DNA of 64,000 nucleotides from Bacteroidales bacterium (GTDB taxonomy: Bacteria > Bacteroidota > Bacteroidia > Bacteroidales > GCA-2748055). Positions 35,658-44,556 of this stretch are shown here, piece by piece. A program made the position numbers and the translations under genes. How positions within the stretch are numbered: position 1 is the first letter of the stretch; each line of letters begins with the position of its first letter. The stretch is from positions 1 to 64,000 of the forward strand of contig JACJXF010000003.1 of the NCBI GenBank assembly GCA_020636775.1. The letters run 5' to 3'. The notes beneath the pieces were generated by a model, which was given only the letters and a program-made list of their open reading frames with translations, was not told the DNA's origin and searched no databases.

Positions 35658-36164
35658 ATGAATTTAAAAGATATTTTAGCCATTTCCGGTTACCCGGGCT
35701 TGTTCAGGTACATCTCCCAGGCAAAAAACGGGATTATTGTTGAGTCCCTCATCGATAAAAAGCGCATGCCCGCCTATGCTTCCGCTAAGGTCAGTGCTCT
35801 TGAAGATATTGCAATTTTTACAGAAAGTGCAGAAGTGCCACTTGGCGATATTTTCAGTAAAATATTTGAAAAGGAATCAGGAGGACCCGCGCCAGCAGCC
35901 AAATCCTCTCCTGAGGTTTTAATGAAGTACTTTATGGAAATCCTGCCTGATTTCGACAAAAGCAGGGTATATGCTTCCGATATTAAGAAAGTATTCTCAT
36001 GGTACAATATTCTCCATGGACTAGATTTGTTAAACCTGCCGGAAGAAGAAAAGAAGGAAGAGGAAAATAAAGAAACCACTGAAAAACCTGCTGAAAAAGC
36101 AGAAACTGCCAAAAAGGAAAAAGCAAAACCTGCAAAGAAACCTGCTGCCGGGACTAAGAAATAA
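35658..36164 (+). CDS. DUF5606 protein with Lys/Glu-rich tail
   Basis: A 168-residue cytosolic protein. The N-terminal 125 residues are the DUF5606 domain (LKDILAISGYPGLFRYISQA, AKVSALEDIAIFTE), a Bacteroidota family without known function. The last 40 residues are a low-complexity Lys/Glu/Ala/Pro tail (EKPAEKAETAKKEKAKPAKK). The ATG at 35658 is chosen over a TTG two codons earlier. It lies 20 bases after the J-domain gene and converges on mazG with an 7-base gap. Confidence 0.85.
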   Translation: MNLKDILAISGYPGLFRYISQAKNGIIVESLIDKKRMPAYASAKVSALEDIAIFTESAEVPLGDIFSKIFEKESGGPAPAAKSSPEVLMKYFMEILPDFDKSRVYASDIKKVFSWYNILHGLDLLNLPEEEKKEEENKETTEKPAEKAETAKKEKAKPAKKPAAGTKK

Positions 36165-36171
36165 AGATTCG

Positions 36172-36960
36172 TTATGAAGCTTTGTCGTCGTATTGCTTCG
36201 ATTTTTCCCAGATGACATTCATTTCCTCCAGGCTCATTTCCCTGAGGCTTTTACCCTTGTGAAGTGTTTCCTGTTCAAGATATTTAAAGCGCTTCATAAA
36301 TTTTTTATTGGTTCGCTCTAATGCTGTTTCCGGGTCAACCTGGTAAAGACGGGCTGCATTAATAACCGAGAAAAACAAATCTCCGAATTCATCTTCAATT
36401 TTGTCCTGCACCCCTTCCTCAATTACCTCCTTTACCTCCGACAATTCCTCATGAACCTTATCCCAGATCTGCTCCCTCTTATCCCAATCGAACCCTACCG
36501 CCCTTACCTTATCCTGAATCCGGTTTGCCTTTATCATGGCAGGCAGGGATTTTGGAACCCCTCCCAATACTGTTTTATTTCCTTCCTTGAGTTTTAAATC
36601 TTCCCAGTTTTCCAGAACGTTCGTAGCGTCACTTACACTGGCATCACCAAAAACATGAGGATGTCTGAATATCAGCTTTTCACTTAAGGAATCGCAGACA
36701 TCAGCTATATCAAAAGTCTCAGTTTCAGATCCAAGTTTAGAATAAAAAACAATATGCAGCAAAAGGTCTCCCACCTCCTTTTGTATATTATTCATGTCCT
36801 TTTCGAGAATGGCATCTGCCAGCTCATAGGTTTCTTCAATGGTCAGATTTCTGAGGCTATCGAAGGTTTGCTCCTTGTCCCACGGACATTTGGCTCGCAA
36901 TTCATCCATTATATCAAGCAAACGCCCAAAAGCTTCCAGTTTTTTATTTTTTGAATTCAT
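36172..36960 (-). CDS. mazG: Nucleoside triphosphate pyrophosphohydrolase MazG
   Basis: A 262-residue house-cleaning enzyme that hydrolyses NTPs to NMP and pyrophosphate. Two MazG domains are visible: the first with AKCPWDKEQTFDSLRNLTIEE and metal-binding EETYELADAI, the second with EELSEVKEVIEEG and DEFGDLFFSVINAARL. The EExxE and ExxD acidic clusters bind Mg2+. It starts 14 bases after the SAM-hydrolysing enzyme gene, so the two form an operon. Confidence 0.95.
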   Translation of the reverse strand: MNSKNKKLEAFGRLLDIMDELRAKCPWDKEQTFDSLRNLTIEETYELADAILEKDMNNIQKEVGDLLLHIVFYSKLGSETETFDIADVCDSLSEKLIFRHPHVFGDASVSDATNVLENWEDLKLKEGNKTVLGGVPKSLPAMIKANRIQDKVRAVGFDWDKREQIWDKVHEELSEVKEVIEEGVQDKIEDEFGDLFFSVINAARLYQVDPETALERTNKKFMKRFKYLEQETLHKGKSLREMSLEEMNVIWEKSKQYDDKAS

Positions 36961-36974
36961 TATTATCCTTATTG

Positions 36975-37757
36975 TTATTTTTTACGCTCACTAAACTCTA
37001 TTCTAACTGTTGAATTTGTATCCAGGTTTAGTAATCGCGCTGCATTGCCATTATTAATGGCGATTTCAAGTAAGCCTATTGAATTAAATAATGCCAGCAG
37101 TTCTCCAACCGGAACCTCGTTATAAAGCTTTGAAATATTACTGATCCGGTAATGCTTACTTTGAACATAAATTTCAAAACTCCTGTTTTGAATCAGTTTC
37201 TCAAACAACTCTCTTGAAATATTGGTGATGGCATTCTGATAGGAGTCTATATAAATAACACTCCCTGTAAGTGTAGAGTCTTCGATGGTCGGACGCAAAG
37301 GCTTTCTGACGTTTATTTCTTTAATTACTTTTCCAATATTTTCAATGGAAATTCCTGAAGCAAGTTTGCAGGCTGCCTCACAAAAAATATCCAGGCTGCT
37401 CTGTGATGATGAATTGTCACTTCCAAGAAGGACGACCTTTTCAGGTTCCTCACCACCAGCGAGACTAAATATACCATTGTCGGTGCCAATGAAAAAATGA
37501 CCATTCGATTGAACCGCAAGCATCGGCTTGTCGTCCGATGGTTCTGTATTCACAAGAATAAGATGTATGCTTCCCTTTGGAAAACTGGGATAGGAATTTC
37601 TCAGAACAAAAGCTGCCTGCGCAGTGTTAAAAGCCTGTATATTATGACTTATATCAACGATGTTCACTTCATGGCACTGACTCAGTATTTTACCTTTTAT
37701 TGCCCCTACATAAAAGTCGGCTGAATTCCAGTCGGATGTGAGAGTTATAATAGACAT
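36975..37757 (-). CDS. SAM hydroxide adenosyltransferase (DUF62 family)
   Basis: A 260-residue enzyme of the fluorinase/chlorinase/DUF62 fold. Members without halide specificity split S-adenosylmethionine with water to adenosine and methionine. The N-terminus ITLTSDWNSADFYVGAIKG holds the SAM-binding aspartate, VDISHNIQAFNTAQAAFVL is the next signature, and GTDNGIFSL follows; the C-terminal barrel has VIYIDSYQNAITNIS. No halogenase-specific loop could be identified. It is paired with mazG, another clean-up enzyme. Confidence 0.92.
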   Translation of the reverse strand: MSIITLTSDWNSADFYVGAIKGKILSQCHEVNIVDISHNIQAFNTAQAAFVLRNSYPSFPKGSIHLILVNTEPSDDKPMLAVQSNGHFFIGTDNGIFSLAGGEEPEKVVLLGSDNSSSQSSLDIFCEAACKLASGISIENIGKVIKEINVRKPLRPTIEDSTLTGSVIYIDSYQNAITNISRELFEKLIQNRSFEIYVQSKHYRISNISKLYNEVPVGELLALFNSIGLLEIAINNGNAARLLNLDTNSTVRIEFSERKK

Positions 37758-37823
37758 TTTGAGGACAGGAAGTAAAGTTTATTATATGGAAAAGTTAAAA
37801 AAAACTCCTTATTTTGTGTTGAC

Positions 37824-37831
37824 CAAAAGTA
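37824..37831 (-). promoter_or_regulatory. Probable -7 element of the SAM-hydrolase/mazG operon
   Basis: On the minus strand TACTTTTG, a full TAnnTTTG match about 67 bases before the ATG at 37757, in the intergenic space shared with divergent phoH. The -33 element is not recognisable. Confidence 0.35.
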
Positions 37832-37850
37832 ATGAATATAATTCTATTTC

Positions 37851-38810
37851 ATGATTGAGAAGGTAATATATTTAGAGGGAGTTGAGCCTGTTGATATACT
37901 GGGTGTTAATAATAGTCGCTTTGAAAGGATTCGCACACTTTTCCCCCGACTGAAAATTCTTTCGAGGGGTGATGAGTTAAAAGTCAGCGGGGAGGAATCT
38001 GATATAGAAGAATTTGAAAATAAAATTGATCTGCTGGTTTCATATCTGCACCGCTATAACAAGATAAGTTCGGAAGATATGGATGAGCTTTTCCTGTCTG
38101 AAGAAGAAAACCCGAATAAACTTAAGCCAGAGGATAAAGATGTCCTGCTGTATGGTGAAAGTGGCCGACCTGTAAGGGCTCAGACCACCAACCAGAAATT
38201 ACTGGTGGAGGAATCGGCTAAAAGCGATCTGCTTTTTGCCATTGGGCCTGCCGGTACCGGTAAAACTTATACCGCAATAGCTCTGGCTGTGCGATCTCTG
38301 AAGCGACAGGAAGTTAAACGAATTATTCTTACCCGGCCTGCTGTTGAGGCAGGCGAAAGATTGGGTTTTCTCCCCGGTGATTTTAAAGAAAAGCTTGATC
38401 CCTACCTTCAGCCACTCTATGATGCACTTAATGATATGATACCCTCCAGAAAGCTTAAGACATTTATGGAAGAGGGGACCATTCAGATTGCACCACTGGC
38501 ATATATGAGAGGCCGGACACTCGATAATGCTTTTGTAATCCTCGATGAAGCCCAAAACGCAACACATAATCAGCTCAAAATGTTCCTGACCCGGATGGGC
38601 AGGAATGCCAGATTTATTGTGACAGGCGATATCACTCAGATTGATCTTCCTAAAAATCAGGATTCCGGACTTATCATGGCAGAAAAGATACTGGAAGGAA
38701 TTCGTGGAATTTCCGTTATCCATTTTGATCAGCGTGATATTGTACGACACCGGCTGGTAAAATCAATAGTAGATGCATATAACAAGGAAGATAAAAAAGT
38801 TAAAAAATAA
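37851..38810 (+). CDS. phoH: PhoH-like ATPase
   Basis: A 319-residue P-loop protein. The first 110 residues hold a KH-like nucleic-acid-binding region; the ATPase has Walker A GPAGTGKTYTA near residues 133-143, ILTRPAVEAGERLGFLPGD, Walker B VILDEAQNAT near residue 232 and FIVTGDITQIDLP. PhoH proteins are thought to act with RNA-processing factors. It is divergent from the SAM-hydrolase operon and 15 bases upstream of purC. Confidence 0.93.
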   Translation: MIEKVIYLEGVEPVDILGVNNSRFERIRTLFPRLKILSRGDELKVSGEESDIEEFENKIDLLVSYLHRYNKISSEDMDELFLSEEENPNKLKPEDKDVLLYGESGRPVRAQTTNQKLLVEESAKSDLLFAIGPAGTGKTYTAIALAVRSLKRQEVKRIILTRPAVEAGERLGFLPGDFKEKLDPYLQPLYDALNDMIPSRKLKTFMEEGTIQIAPLAYMRGRTLDNAFVILDEAQNATHNQLKMFLTRMGRNARFIVTGDITQIDLPKNQDSGLIMAEKILEGIRGISVIHFDQRDIVRHRLVKSIVDAYNKEDKKVKK

Positions 38811-38825
38811 TTTATACAAATAACT

Positions 38826-39773
38826 ATGGCACAAGCAATTGTAAAAACAAATTACGAGTTTCCGGGACTTAAAAATCTGTATGTAGGCAAGGTTCGTGAT
38901 GTATATAATATTGATGATAAGCTCCTCGTTATGGTGGTCTCCGACAGAATATCGGCATTCGATGTAGTTCTGCCCCGTGGAATACCTTATAAAGGTCAGG
39001 TCCTGAACCAGATTGCAACAAAATTTCTGGATGCAACCAAGGATATAATCCCTAACTGGAAAATCGCTTCTCCCGATCCTATGGTAACGGCAGGCAGGCT
39101 TGCTGAACCCTTCAAGGTGGAAATGGTTATTCGGGCCTACCTTACAGGTCATGCCTGGAGAGAGTATAATTCGGGTAAGCGCACACTTTGTGGCGAGAAA
39201 TTGCCAGATGGTTTGCGCGAGCACGATAAACTTCCTGCTCCAATTATTACGCCTACAACCAAAGCAGCATTTGGCCACGATGAAGATATTTCCAGAGAAG
39301 AGATAATTTCTTCAGGACTCGTTTCAGAAGCCGATTATAGAAAGCTGGAGGATTATACATACCGGCTATTTGAGAGAGGTACGGAAATGGCTGCTGAAAG
39401 AGGATTGATCCTTGTTGACACAAAATACGAATTTGGGAAATCCGATGGGGAAATAATTCTGATTGATGAAATTCATACTCCCGATTCATCCCGTTACTTT
39501 TATGCCCAGGGATATGAAGAGAGACAAAACAAGGGAGAGCAACAGAAGCAATTGTCAAAAGAATTTGTCCGCCAGTGGCTTATTGAGAGAAACTTCCAGG
39601 GAAAAGAGGGACAGACTGTTCCTGAGATGCCAGACGATTTCGTAATGATGGTCTCGGAGAGATATATTGAACTTTTTGAAAATATTACCGGAGAAAAATT
39701 TCAAAGGGCGAAAACAGAAGGAATAGAATCAAGAATCTTTAATAATATAAGTTCCTTTCTCCAAAATCGATAG
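38826..39773 (+). CDS. purC: Phosphoribosylaminoimidazole-succinocarboxamide synthase
   Basis: A 315-residue SAICAR synthetase, joining aspartate to CAIR in purine synthesis. Motifs: YVGKVRDVYNIDDKLLVMVV, SDRISAFDVVLPRGIPYKG, YLTGHAWREYNSGKRTLCGE and LILVDTKYEFGKSDGEIILI with the aspartate that binds metal. Length (about 315) is that of the long bacterial/yeast form rather than the 237-residue E. coli form. It is co-directional with phoH. Confidence 0.96.
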   Translation: MAQAIVKTNYEFPGLKNLYVGKVRDVYNIDDKLLVMVVSDRISAFDVVLPRGIPYKGQVLNQIATKFLDATKDIIPNWKIASPDPMVTAGRLAEPFKVEMVIRAYLTGHAWREYNSGKRTLCGEKLPDGLREHDKLPAPIITPTTKAAFGHDEDISREEIISSGLVSEADYRKLEDYTYRLFERGTEMAAERGLILVDTKYEFGKSDGEIILIDEIHTPDSSRYFYAQGYEERQNKGEQQKQLSKEFVRQWLIERNFQGKEGQTVPEMPDDFVMMVSERYIELFENITGEKFQRAKTEGIESRIFNNISSFLQNR

Positions 39774-39799
39774 AAAGAATCTTTATTAATTTCTCTGCT

Positions 39800-39807
39800 T
39801 ATTTTTG
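39800..39807 (+). promoter_or_regulatory. Probable -7 element of the LysM/receptor gene
   Basis: TATTTTTG followed by CGGC, a full TAnnTTTG match with the common C-rich start region. It lies after purC and about 120 bases before the ATG at 39929; the -33 region is weak. Confidence 0.45.
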
Positions 39808-39928
39808 CGGCATGGATTTTGAATTTTATCATTTGATAATCCTCAGCCGTGAAAAATAAGCTTTTATCTTATCTTTACGGGATATTTCATGTCTGTTTGG
39901 AGAAAAAATTTAACAGAAATACTTTAAA

Positions 39929-41995
39929 ATGCAGCCTTATAATAATTTCAGACTTTTTATTCTTACCGGCATTTTCCTTGTTTCCTATATCATTGGCTCT
40001 GCACAGGTTACCATTACAAAGTCGGAAAACAAAGTTGTTATTGAAGGACAGGTTTATTTTCTGCATGTTGTGAAGGCAGGCCAGACACTATATTCTATTA
40101 GCAAAGCTTATAATGTGTCGGAGAATCAGATTGTAAAGGATAACCCCGGAGCAGATAAGGGTTTGCAGATTGGACAAATGTTAAAGATTTCTGCCAAACC
40201 TGGCCCTGAACCTGTTAAATTAATTGTTGCGCAGCCACAGGATACTACATATCTTCAACATGTAGTAAAACAGGGTGAAACCATGTATTCCATTGCAAGG
40301 GCTTATAATATGACAGTGAGCGACCTGCAGGACCTCAATCCTCAGGTTGTTAACAATGAACTGTCAATCGGACAGGTAATTCTTATCCCCCGGAACACAC
40401 AGACCGAAATTAATGAAGAATTCACGAATCATAAGGTAAAAAGAAAAGAAACTGTTTACGGGATATCCAGGATGTATGGAATTTCAGAGGATATGCTGAA
40501 ACAATATAATCCGGAACTTTTAGAGAGGTCACCAAAAACAGGTCAGATTCTTAAAATTCCGAGTCAAAAGATGATTCAGGCACTTGATTCAAGAATTGAA
40601 ACGGTAGGTAAAGATACTTTGCAATTTTTCGATATGCAAAGCTACGACACTGTTCAAATTGCCAGTAATTATGCATTTTATCTTGATAGTCTGCCCAGAA
40701 TCCAGGGCCGAACCTTCAATGTAGCTTACCTGATACCCTTCAATTACCATCCACCTGAGCAGGTAATGCCTGCTGATGTTGAAAACGTTTTAAATGACGA
40801 TGTTTCAAGTACAAGCCAGGGTTATAATCCTGATGATCAGATGCTTGATTCCCGCAATTTCCTTGAGTTTATGGAAGGAAGCATGCTTGCAATCGATAGT
40901 CTGAAAAATGAGGGCATTTCAGTTAATGTATTTTTCTTCGATACAAAGAAAAGCCCGACCCGGGTAAGACAGATCCTTTCCTCAAGGGATTTTAATAAAA
41001 TGGATCTCATCATTGGACCTTTTTATTCTTTTAATATTGAGATCGTATCTGAATTTTCACTTGAACATCGGATTCCAATGATTTCTCCTTTATCTGGGGA
41101 AATGAACTCACTGGAAAAAAATCCCTATCTCTTTCAGCTTAACCCGGGATACAGGACAGAATATGATTGCATCGCTGATTATTCAGCTGGTATGAAGGGA
41201 AGCAACATAGTGGTAATAAGGGCCCTGGATAGCCTGAATCTTTATAAGTACAATTACCTTAAAGAAAAGCTGGTGCGACGCTTAAACATGCTGAATCCGT
41301 CAGATAGTACAACTTTCAGTGAAATAGTTTATGACTATGCTTCTAAGATGAACCTTCTTGGAAATCTTCAGAATACACTGTCATCCACCCGCCCAAACCT
41401 TGTTATTGTGCCGGAAACCGATGAGGCCTTTGTAACAACTGTTGTAACACAATTGTATTTTCAGCTTAAGAATTATAATATTTCAGTTATTGGAATGCCG
41501 CATTGGAGTACATTCCAAAACATTGACTTTCTTTACTTTCACAAGCTTGGATTAAGTTATTTTACGCCCTATTATTTTAGTTACGACTCCTCCGATGTTA
41601 AGCATTTTCTGAGAGATTACAGAAATACGTTTTATGCCGAACCTGTCACAATGAGTAAAAAGGGAGGTTCATATGCTTTTCTGGGTTATGATCTCAGCTA
41701 TTATTTTCTTAAATCAATTGATACCTACGGGAAAAGGTTCATCCTCCACCTAAATGAATCTTTCGGACTGGAGTTAATGAACGATTTTCGTTTTGAACCG
41801 GTTGGAGGTGCAGGCGGCTTTGAAAATCATTCTTTAATGTTGGTTAAATATTTGCCAAATCTTGAAATCAAGGCAAACCCATATATCATTAAAATACCCT
41901 TGCCTGTGTTGGAAAGTCAGCCTGACTCGTTAGAAATAGTACCAACTGATCTGGAGAACAATTTACTTCTTCAGGATGATGCTGATGTACAGTAA
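39929..41995 (+). CDS. LysM / periplasmic-binding-protein-type-1 fusion
   Basis: A 688-residue exported protein. After the signal peptide (ending IGSAQ near residue 25) come three LysM peptidoglycan-binding modules: about 45-88 (VKAGQTLYSISKAYNVSENQ), 110-154 (VKQGETMYSIARAYNMTVSD) and 168-212 (VKRKETVYGISRMYGISEDM). Residues about 240-660 form a type 1 periplasmic-binding fold like the substrate-binding proteins of amino-acid ABC transporters (FNVAYLIPFNYHPP, LIIGPFYSFNIEIVSEFSLE). No permease or ATPase gene is adjacent, so it may sense or hold a ligand while fixed to the cell wall. Confidence 0.88.
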   Translation: MQPYNNFRLFILTGIFLVSYIIGSAQVTITKSENKVVIEGQVYFLHVVKAGQTLYSISKAYNVSENQIVKDNPGADKGLQIGQMLKISAKPGPEPVKLIVAQPQDTTYLQHVVKQGETMYSIARAYNMTVSDLQDLNPQVVNNELSIGQVILIPRNTQTEINEEFTNHKVKRKETVYGISRMYGISEDMLKQYNPELLERSPKTGQILKIPSQKMIQALDSRIETVGKDTLQFFDMQSYDTVQIASNYAFYLDSLPRIQGRTFNVAYLIPFNYHPPEQVMPADVENVLNDDVSSTSQGYNPDDQMLDSRNFLEFMEGSMLAIDSLKNEGISVNVFFFDTKKSPTRVRQILSSRDFNKMDLIIGPFYSFNIEIVSEFSLEHRIPMISPLSGEMNSLEKNPYLFQLNPGYRTEYDCIADYSAGMKGSNIVVIRALDSLNLYKYNYLKEKLVRRLNMLNPSDSTTFSEIVYDYASKMNLLGNLQNTLSSTRPNLVIVPETDEAFVTTVVTQLYFQLKNYNISVIGMPHWSTFQNIDFLYFHKLGLSYFTPYYFSYDSSDVKHFLRDYRNTFYAEPVTMSKKGGSYAFLGYDLSYYFLKSIDTYGKRFILHLNESFGLELMNDFRFEPVGGAGGFENHSLMLVKYLPNLEIKANPYIIKIPLPVLESQPDSLEIVPTDLENNLLLQDDADVQ

Positions 41996-42000
41996 AAATT

Positions 42001-44409
42001 CTACTCGTACCTCAGCGACTTAACGGGATTTGAATTTGCCGTCTTAAGTGTTTGTAAATTTACCACCAGTAATGAAAGAAAGGTGGTGATCAGGGTAGCC
42101 AGAGCAAATGCCCATAGCGGCATAGGTGTCCGGTAGGAAAATTTCTCCAGCCAGAAATGCATTACAGAATAGGATGCGGGCCAGGCAACTATGCCTGCCA
42201 GTAAAATCATTTTCAGATATTCCAGGGAAAGTTTATAGCTTATTGATAAAGAAGAAGCACCCATTACCTTCCGGATTCCTATTTCTTTTGTTCGCTGCTC
42301 TGAAGTGAAGGATGCGAGACCAAGAAGGCCTATGGATGCAATAAAGATGGCGAATAGTGTCAGGTAAATCAGGATCTTCCCTATACGTTTCTCAGAATAA
42401 TACAGATTATCAAATAAATCGTCAAGAGAATCGAAATCAAAAGGATGGTCGGGATTAAGGCTCGACCAGGCTTGCCCGATGAGAGAAATGGTTTCAGATT
42501 CATTTTGAGGATTCAGACGGATTAGCAGCAACTGGGGAGTTTCGTTTATCAGCTGGATAATAATTGGGTCAACATTTTCATGTAACGACTGAAAATGAAA
42601 ATCTCCAACCACTCCAATAATATGATATTCCGATTTATTCGTGGTTCCCTCGGGATAAGAGGGGATTATTTTTTTCCCGATAGGATCGTTCCATCCAAGC
42701 TTTTTTAGAAGTGTTTCATTTATGAGAATGGCAGTACTGTCACTTCCAAAATCTTTTCTGAAATCTCTTCCCTGTAAAATTTTCATTTTGAGGGTGTTTT
42801 GCGCAAAATCTTCATCTGCACTGAAACTGTATATTAACCATGGATCCTTCTCATCCATCCCTTCAGGGATATACGGACTTCCCCTCAATCCTCTTCCCGG
42901 GTATGAGCCCGACAGACTTGCCGATTCAACACCGGATATTTTTAAAACCTCCTGCTTGAGTGTATTTGCTTTTTCGCGGATTTCAGGATTTCTCATCTCT
43001 ATGGAGATCAGACCTTTTTTCTCAAAACCCAGTTCTTTTGTTTTAATAAAGTTTAATTGGAGGTATATTATTATTGTACAGATAATCAGACCTGTGGAAA
43101 TGGTGAACTGAATAAACACCAGGAGATTCCGGAGTTTCAGATTTCCGGATCTTCCAAACTTCATTCGGTTTTGTAATACTTCAATAGCCTTGAAGGAAGA
43201 GAGATAAAATGCAGGATAACTGCCAGCCAGAAAACCGGTGAAAACAGCAATCCCAAAAAAGAGCAGGAGATTCCAGTTCGACAAATAATTGATACTCATC
43301 GTTTTCCCGCTGATATCATTAAAAACAGGCATCGATAATTCAATTATTGCCAGAGAAAGGATAAAGGAAATCAGACTTATAATAACCGATTCGCTGATAA
43401 ATTGTCCAATCAGCATCGATTTTTGTGATCCCAGAATTTTGCGTATCCCAACTTCCTTGGAACGGCTCACCGATTTTGCTGTGGAAAGGTTCATGAAGTT
43501 AATGGAAGCTATTAAAATGATTCCCGTCGCAATTGCAAGAAGAACAAAAATATAGGAGTAATCACCGTTTTCCTTTATTTCTCCCAGCAGGTTTGAATGC
43601 AGATGGATCTCAGTAATCTTTTGCGGTAAAATCCTCAGGTCCTGGTTTATCCCTTCCTCCCCTTTGAGAATGTTCCTGAATAAAAGGGTGTCGAGTTTTT
43701 CCTGGAAAAGGCTCATATTCGCATTTTCGTGCATCCTGACATAGGTGTAGGATGAAAGATCCTCCCAGTTATCCATAAGTCTGCCTTCAGATTCACTAAT
43801 CCTGGTTGCCATGGATATCAGGAAATTAAATCCAATGTGCGATTCCTGGGGAAGATTTTTAAATACACCTGTAATAGTATAATCCTTTTGTTCATTAATC
43901 CTTATCAGATTACCTCTGGGATCAGAATTACCGTAAAACTTTCTGGCAAAACTCTCAGAAATAATTATGGAGTACGGTTCGGATAGTGAATATGATGGAT
44001 CTCCATATAAAAGCGGGAAGTTGAAAATATTCAGGAAAGAGGTGTCTGCATATAAGAAATCTGATTCGTAAATTTTATCTTCCCCTATTCTCAATAAATA
44101 ACTTGATGATTCAATATCAAATACTGTTGATGCTTCAACATCGGGTACTTCCTTTAGAATTTCACCTGAGAGAGCCTTCGGAGTCACAGCTGCCTGAAGG
44201 TTCATCTCCCCAAGGTTTCCCTTTATTACGAGTCGATATATGCGATCGGAATTATAATGAAATCTGTCATAGCTAAGTTCATCAAATACATAAAAGAGAA
44301 TCAGGAAACTAATGGAAAGGCCAATGGTCAGACCAAGGATATTTATAATGGTAAATCCTTTTTGTCGGATCAGGTTTCGGAAGGCGGTGAATATATAGTT
44401 TCGGATCAT
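42001..44409 (-). CDS. FtsX-type ABC transporter permease (MacB-like)
   Basis: An 802-residue permease with the doubled FtsX layout: a helix at the N-terminus (GFTIINILGLTIGLSISFLI), a MacB-type periplasmic core, helices near residues 285-430 with an FtsX core (RSKEVGIRKILGSQKSMLIG), a second periplasmic region, and a second FtsX core near the end (RTKEIGIRKVMGASSLSISY). Such proteins move lipids, lipoproteins or peptides, or act as mechanotransmitters. The ATPase that would drive it is not beside it. It converges with the LysM gene, five bases apart. Confidence 0.93.
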   Translation of the reverse strand: MIRNYIFTAFRNLIRQKGFTIINILGLTIGLSISFLILFYVFDELSYDRFHYNSDRIYRLVIKGNLGEMNLQAAVTPKALSGEILKEVPDVEASTVFDIESSSYLLRIGEDKIYESDFLYADTSFLNIFNFPLLYGDPSYSLSEPYSIIISESFARKFYGNSDPRGNLIRINEQKDYTITGVFKNLPQESHIGFNFLISMATRISESEGRLMDNWEDLSSYTYVRMHENANMSLFQEKLDTLLFRNILKGEEGINQDLRILPQKITEIHLHSNLLGEIKENGDYSYIFVLLAIATGIILIASINFMNLSTAKSVSRSKEVGIRKILGSQKSMLIGQFISESVIISLISFILSLAIIELSMPVFNDISGKTMSINYLSNWNLLLFFGIAVFTGFLAGSYPAFYLSSFKAIEVLQNRMKFGRSGNLKLRNLLVFIQFTISTGLIICTIIIYLQLNFIKTKELGFEKKGLISIEMRNPEIREKANTLKQEVLKISGVESASLSGSYPGRGLRGSPYIPEGMDEKDPWLIYSFSADEDFAQNTLKMKILQGRDFRKDFGSDSTAILINETLLKKLGWNDPIGKKIIPSYPEGTTNKSEYHIIGVVGDFHFQSLHENVDPIIIQLINETPQLLLIRLNPQNESETISLIGQAWSSLNPDHPFDFDSLDDLFDNLYYSEKRIGKILIYLTLFAIFIASIGLLGLASFTSEQRTKEIGIRKVMGASSLSISYKLSLEYLKMILLAGIVAWPASYSVMHFWLEKFSYRTPMPLWAFALATLITTFLSLLVVNLQTLKTANSNPVKSLRYE

Positions 44410-44556
44410 GATCTGATTTGTCCTATCAGTAATTATGCCAGCGGAGACAAGTTACAAGGATTCAGGATATTAAAGTTTTATTAAAAAATAAATGTATGTA
44501 AAAAGCTGTTCGATTTTGGATTTCTGCGTCCGTTTACGGACGAATTTCAGCCTGAT

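Noticed and set aside
39812..39859. 15-codon mini-frame (starts MDFEFYH) before the LysM gene
   Set aside because: It begins at or before the predicted transcription start and has no leader-peptide features such as a run of one amino acid.
44527..44542. CGTCCG / CGGACG hairpin after the photolyase gene
   Set aside because: A perfect stem but no T run on either strand; left as a note within the photolyase entry.
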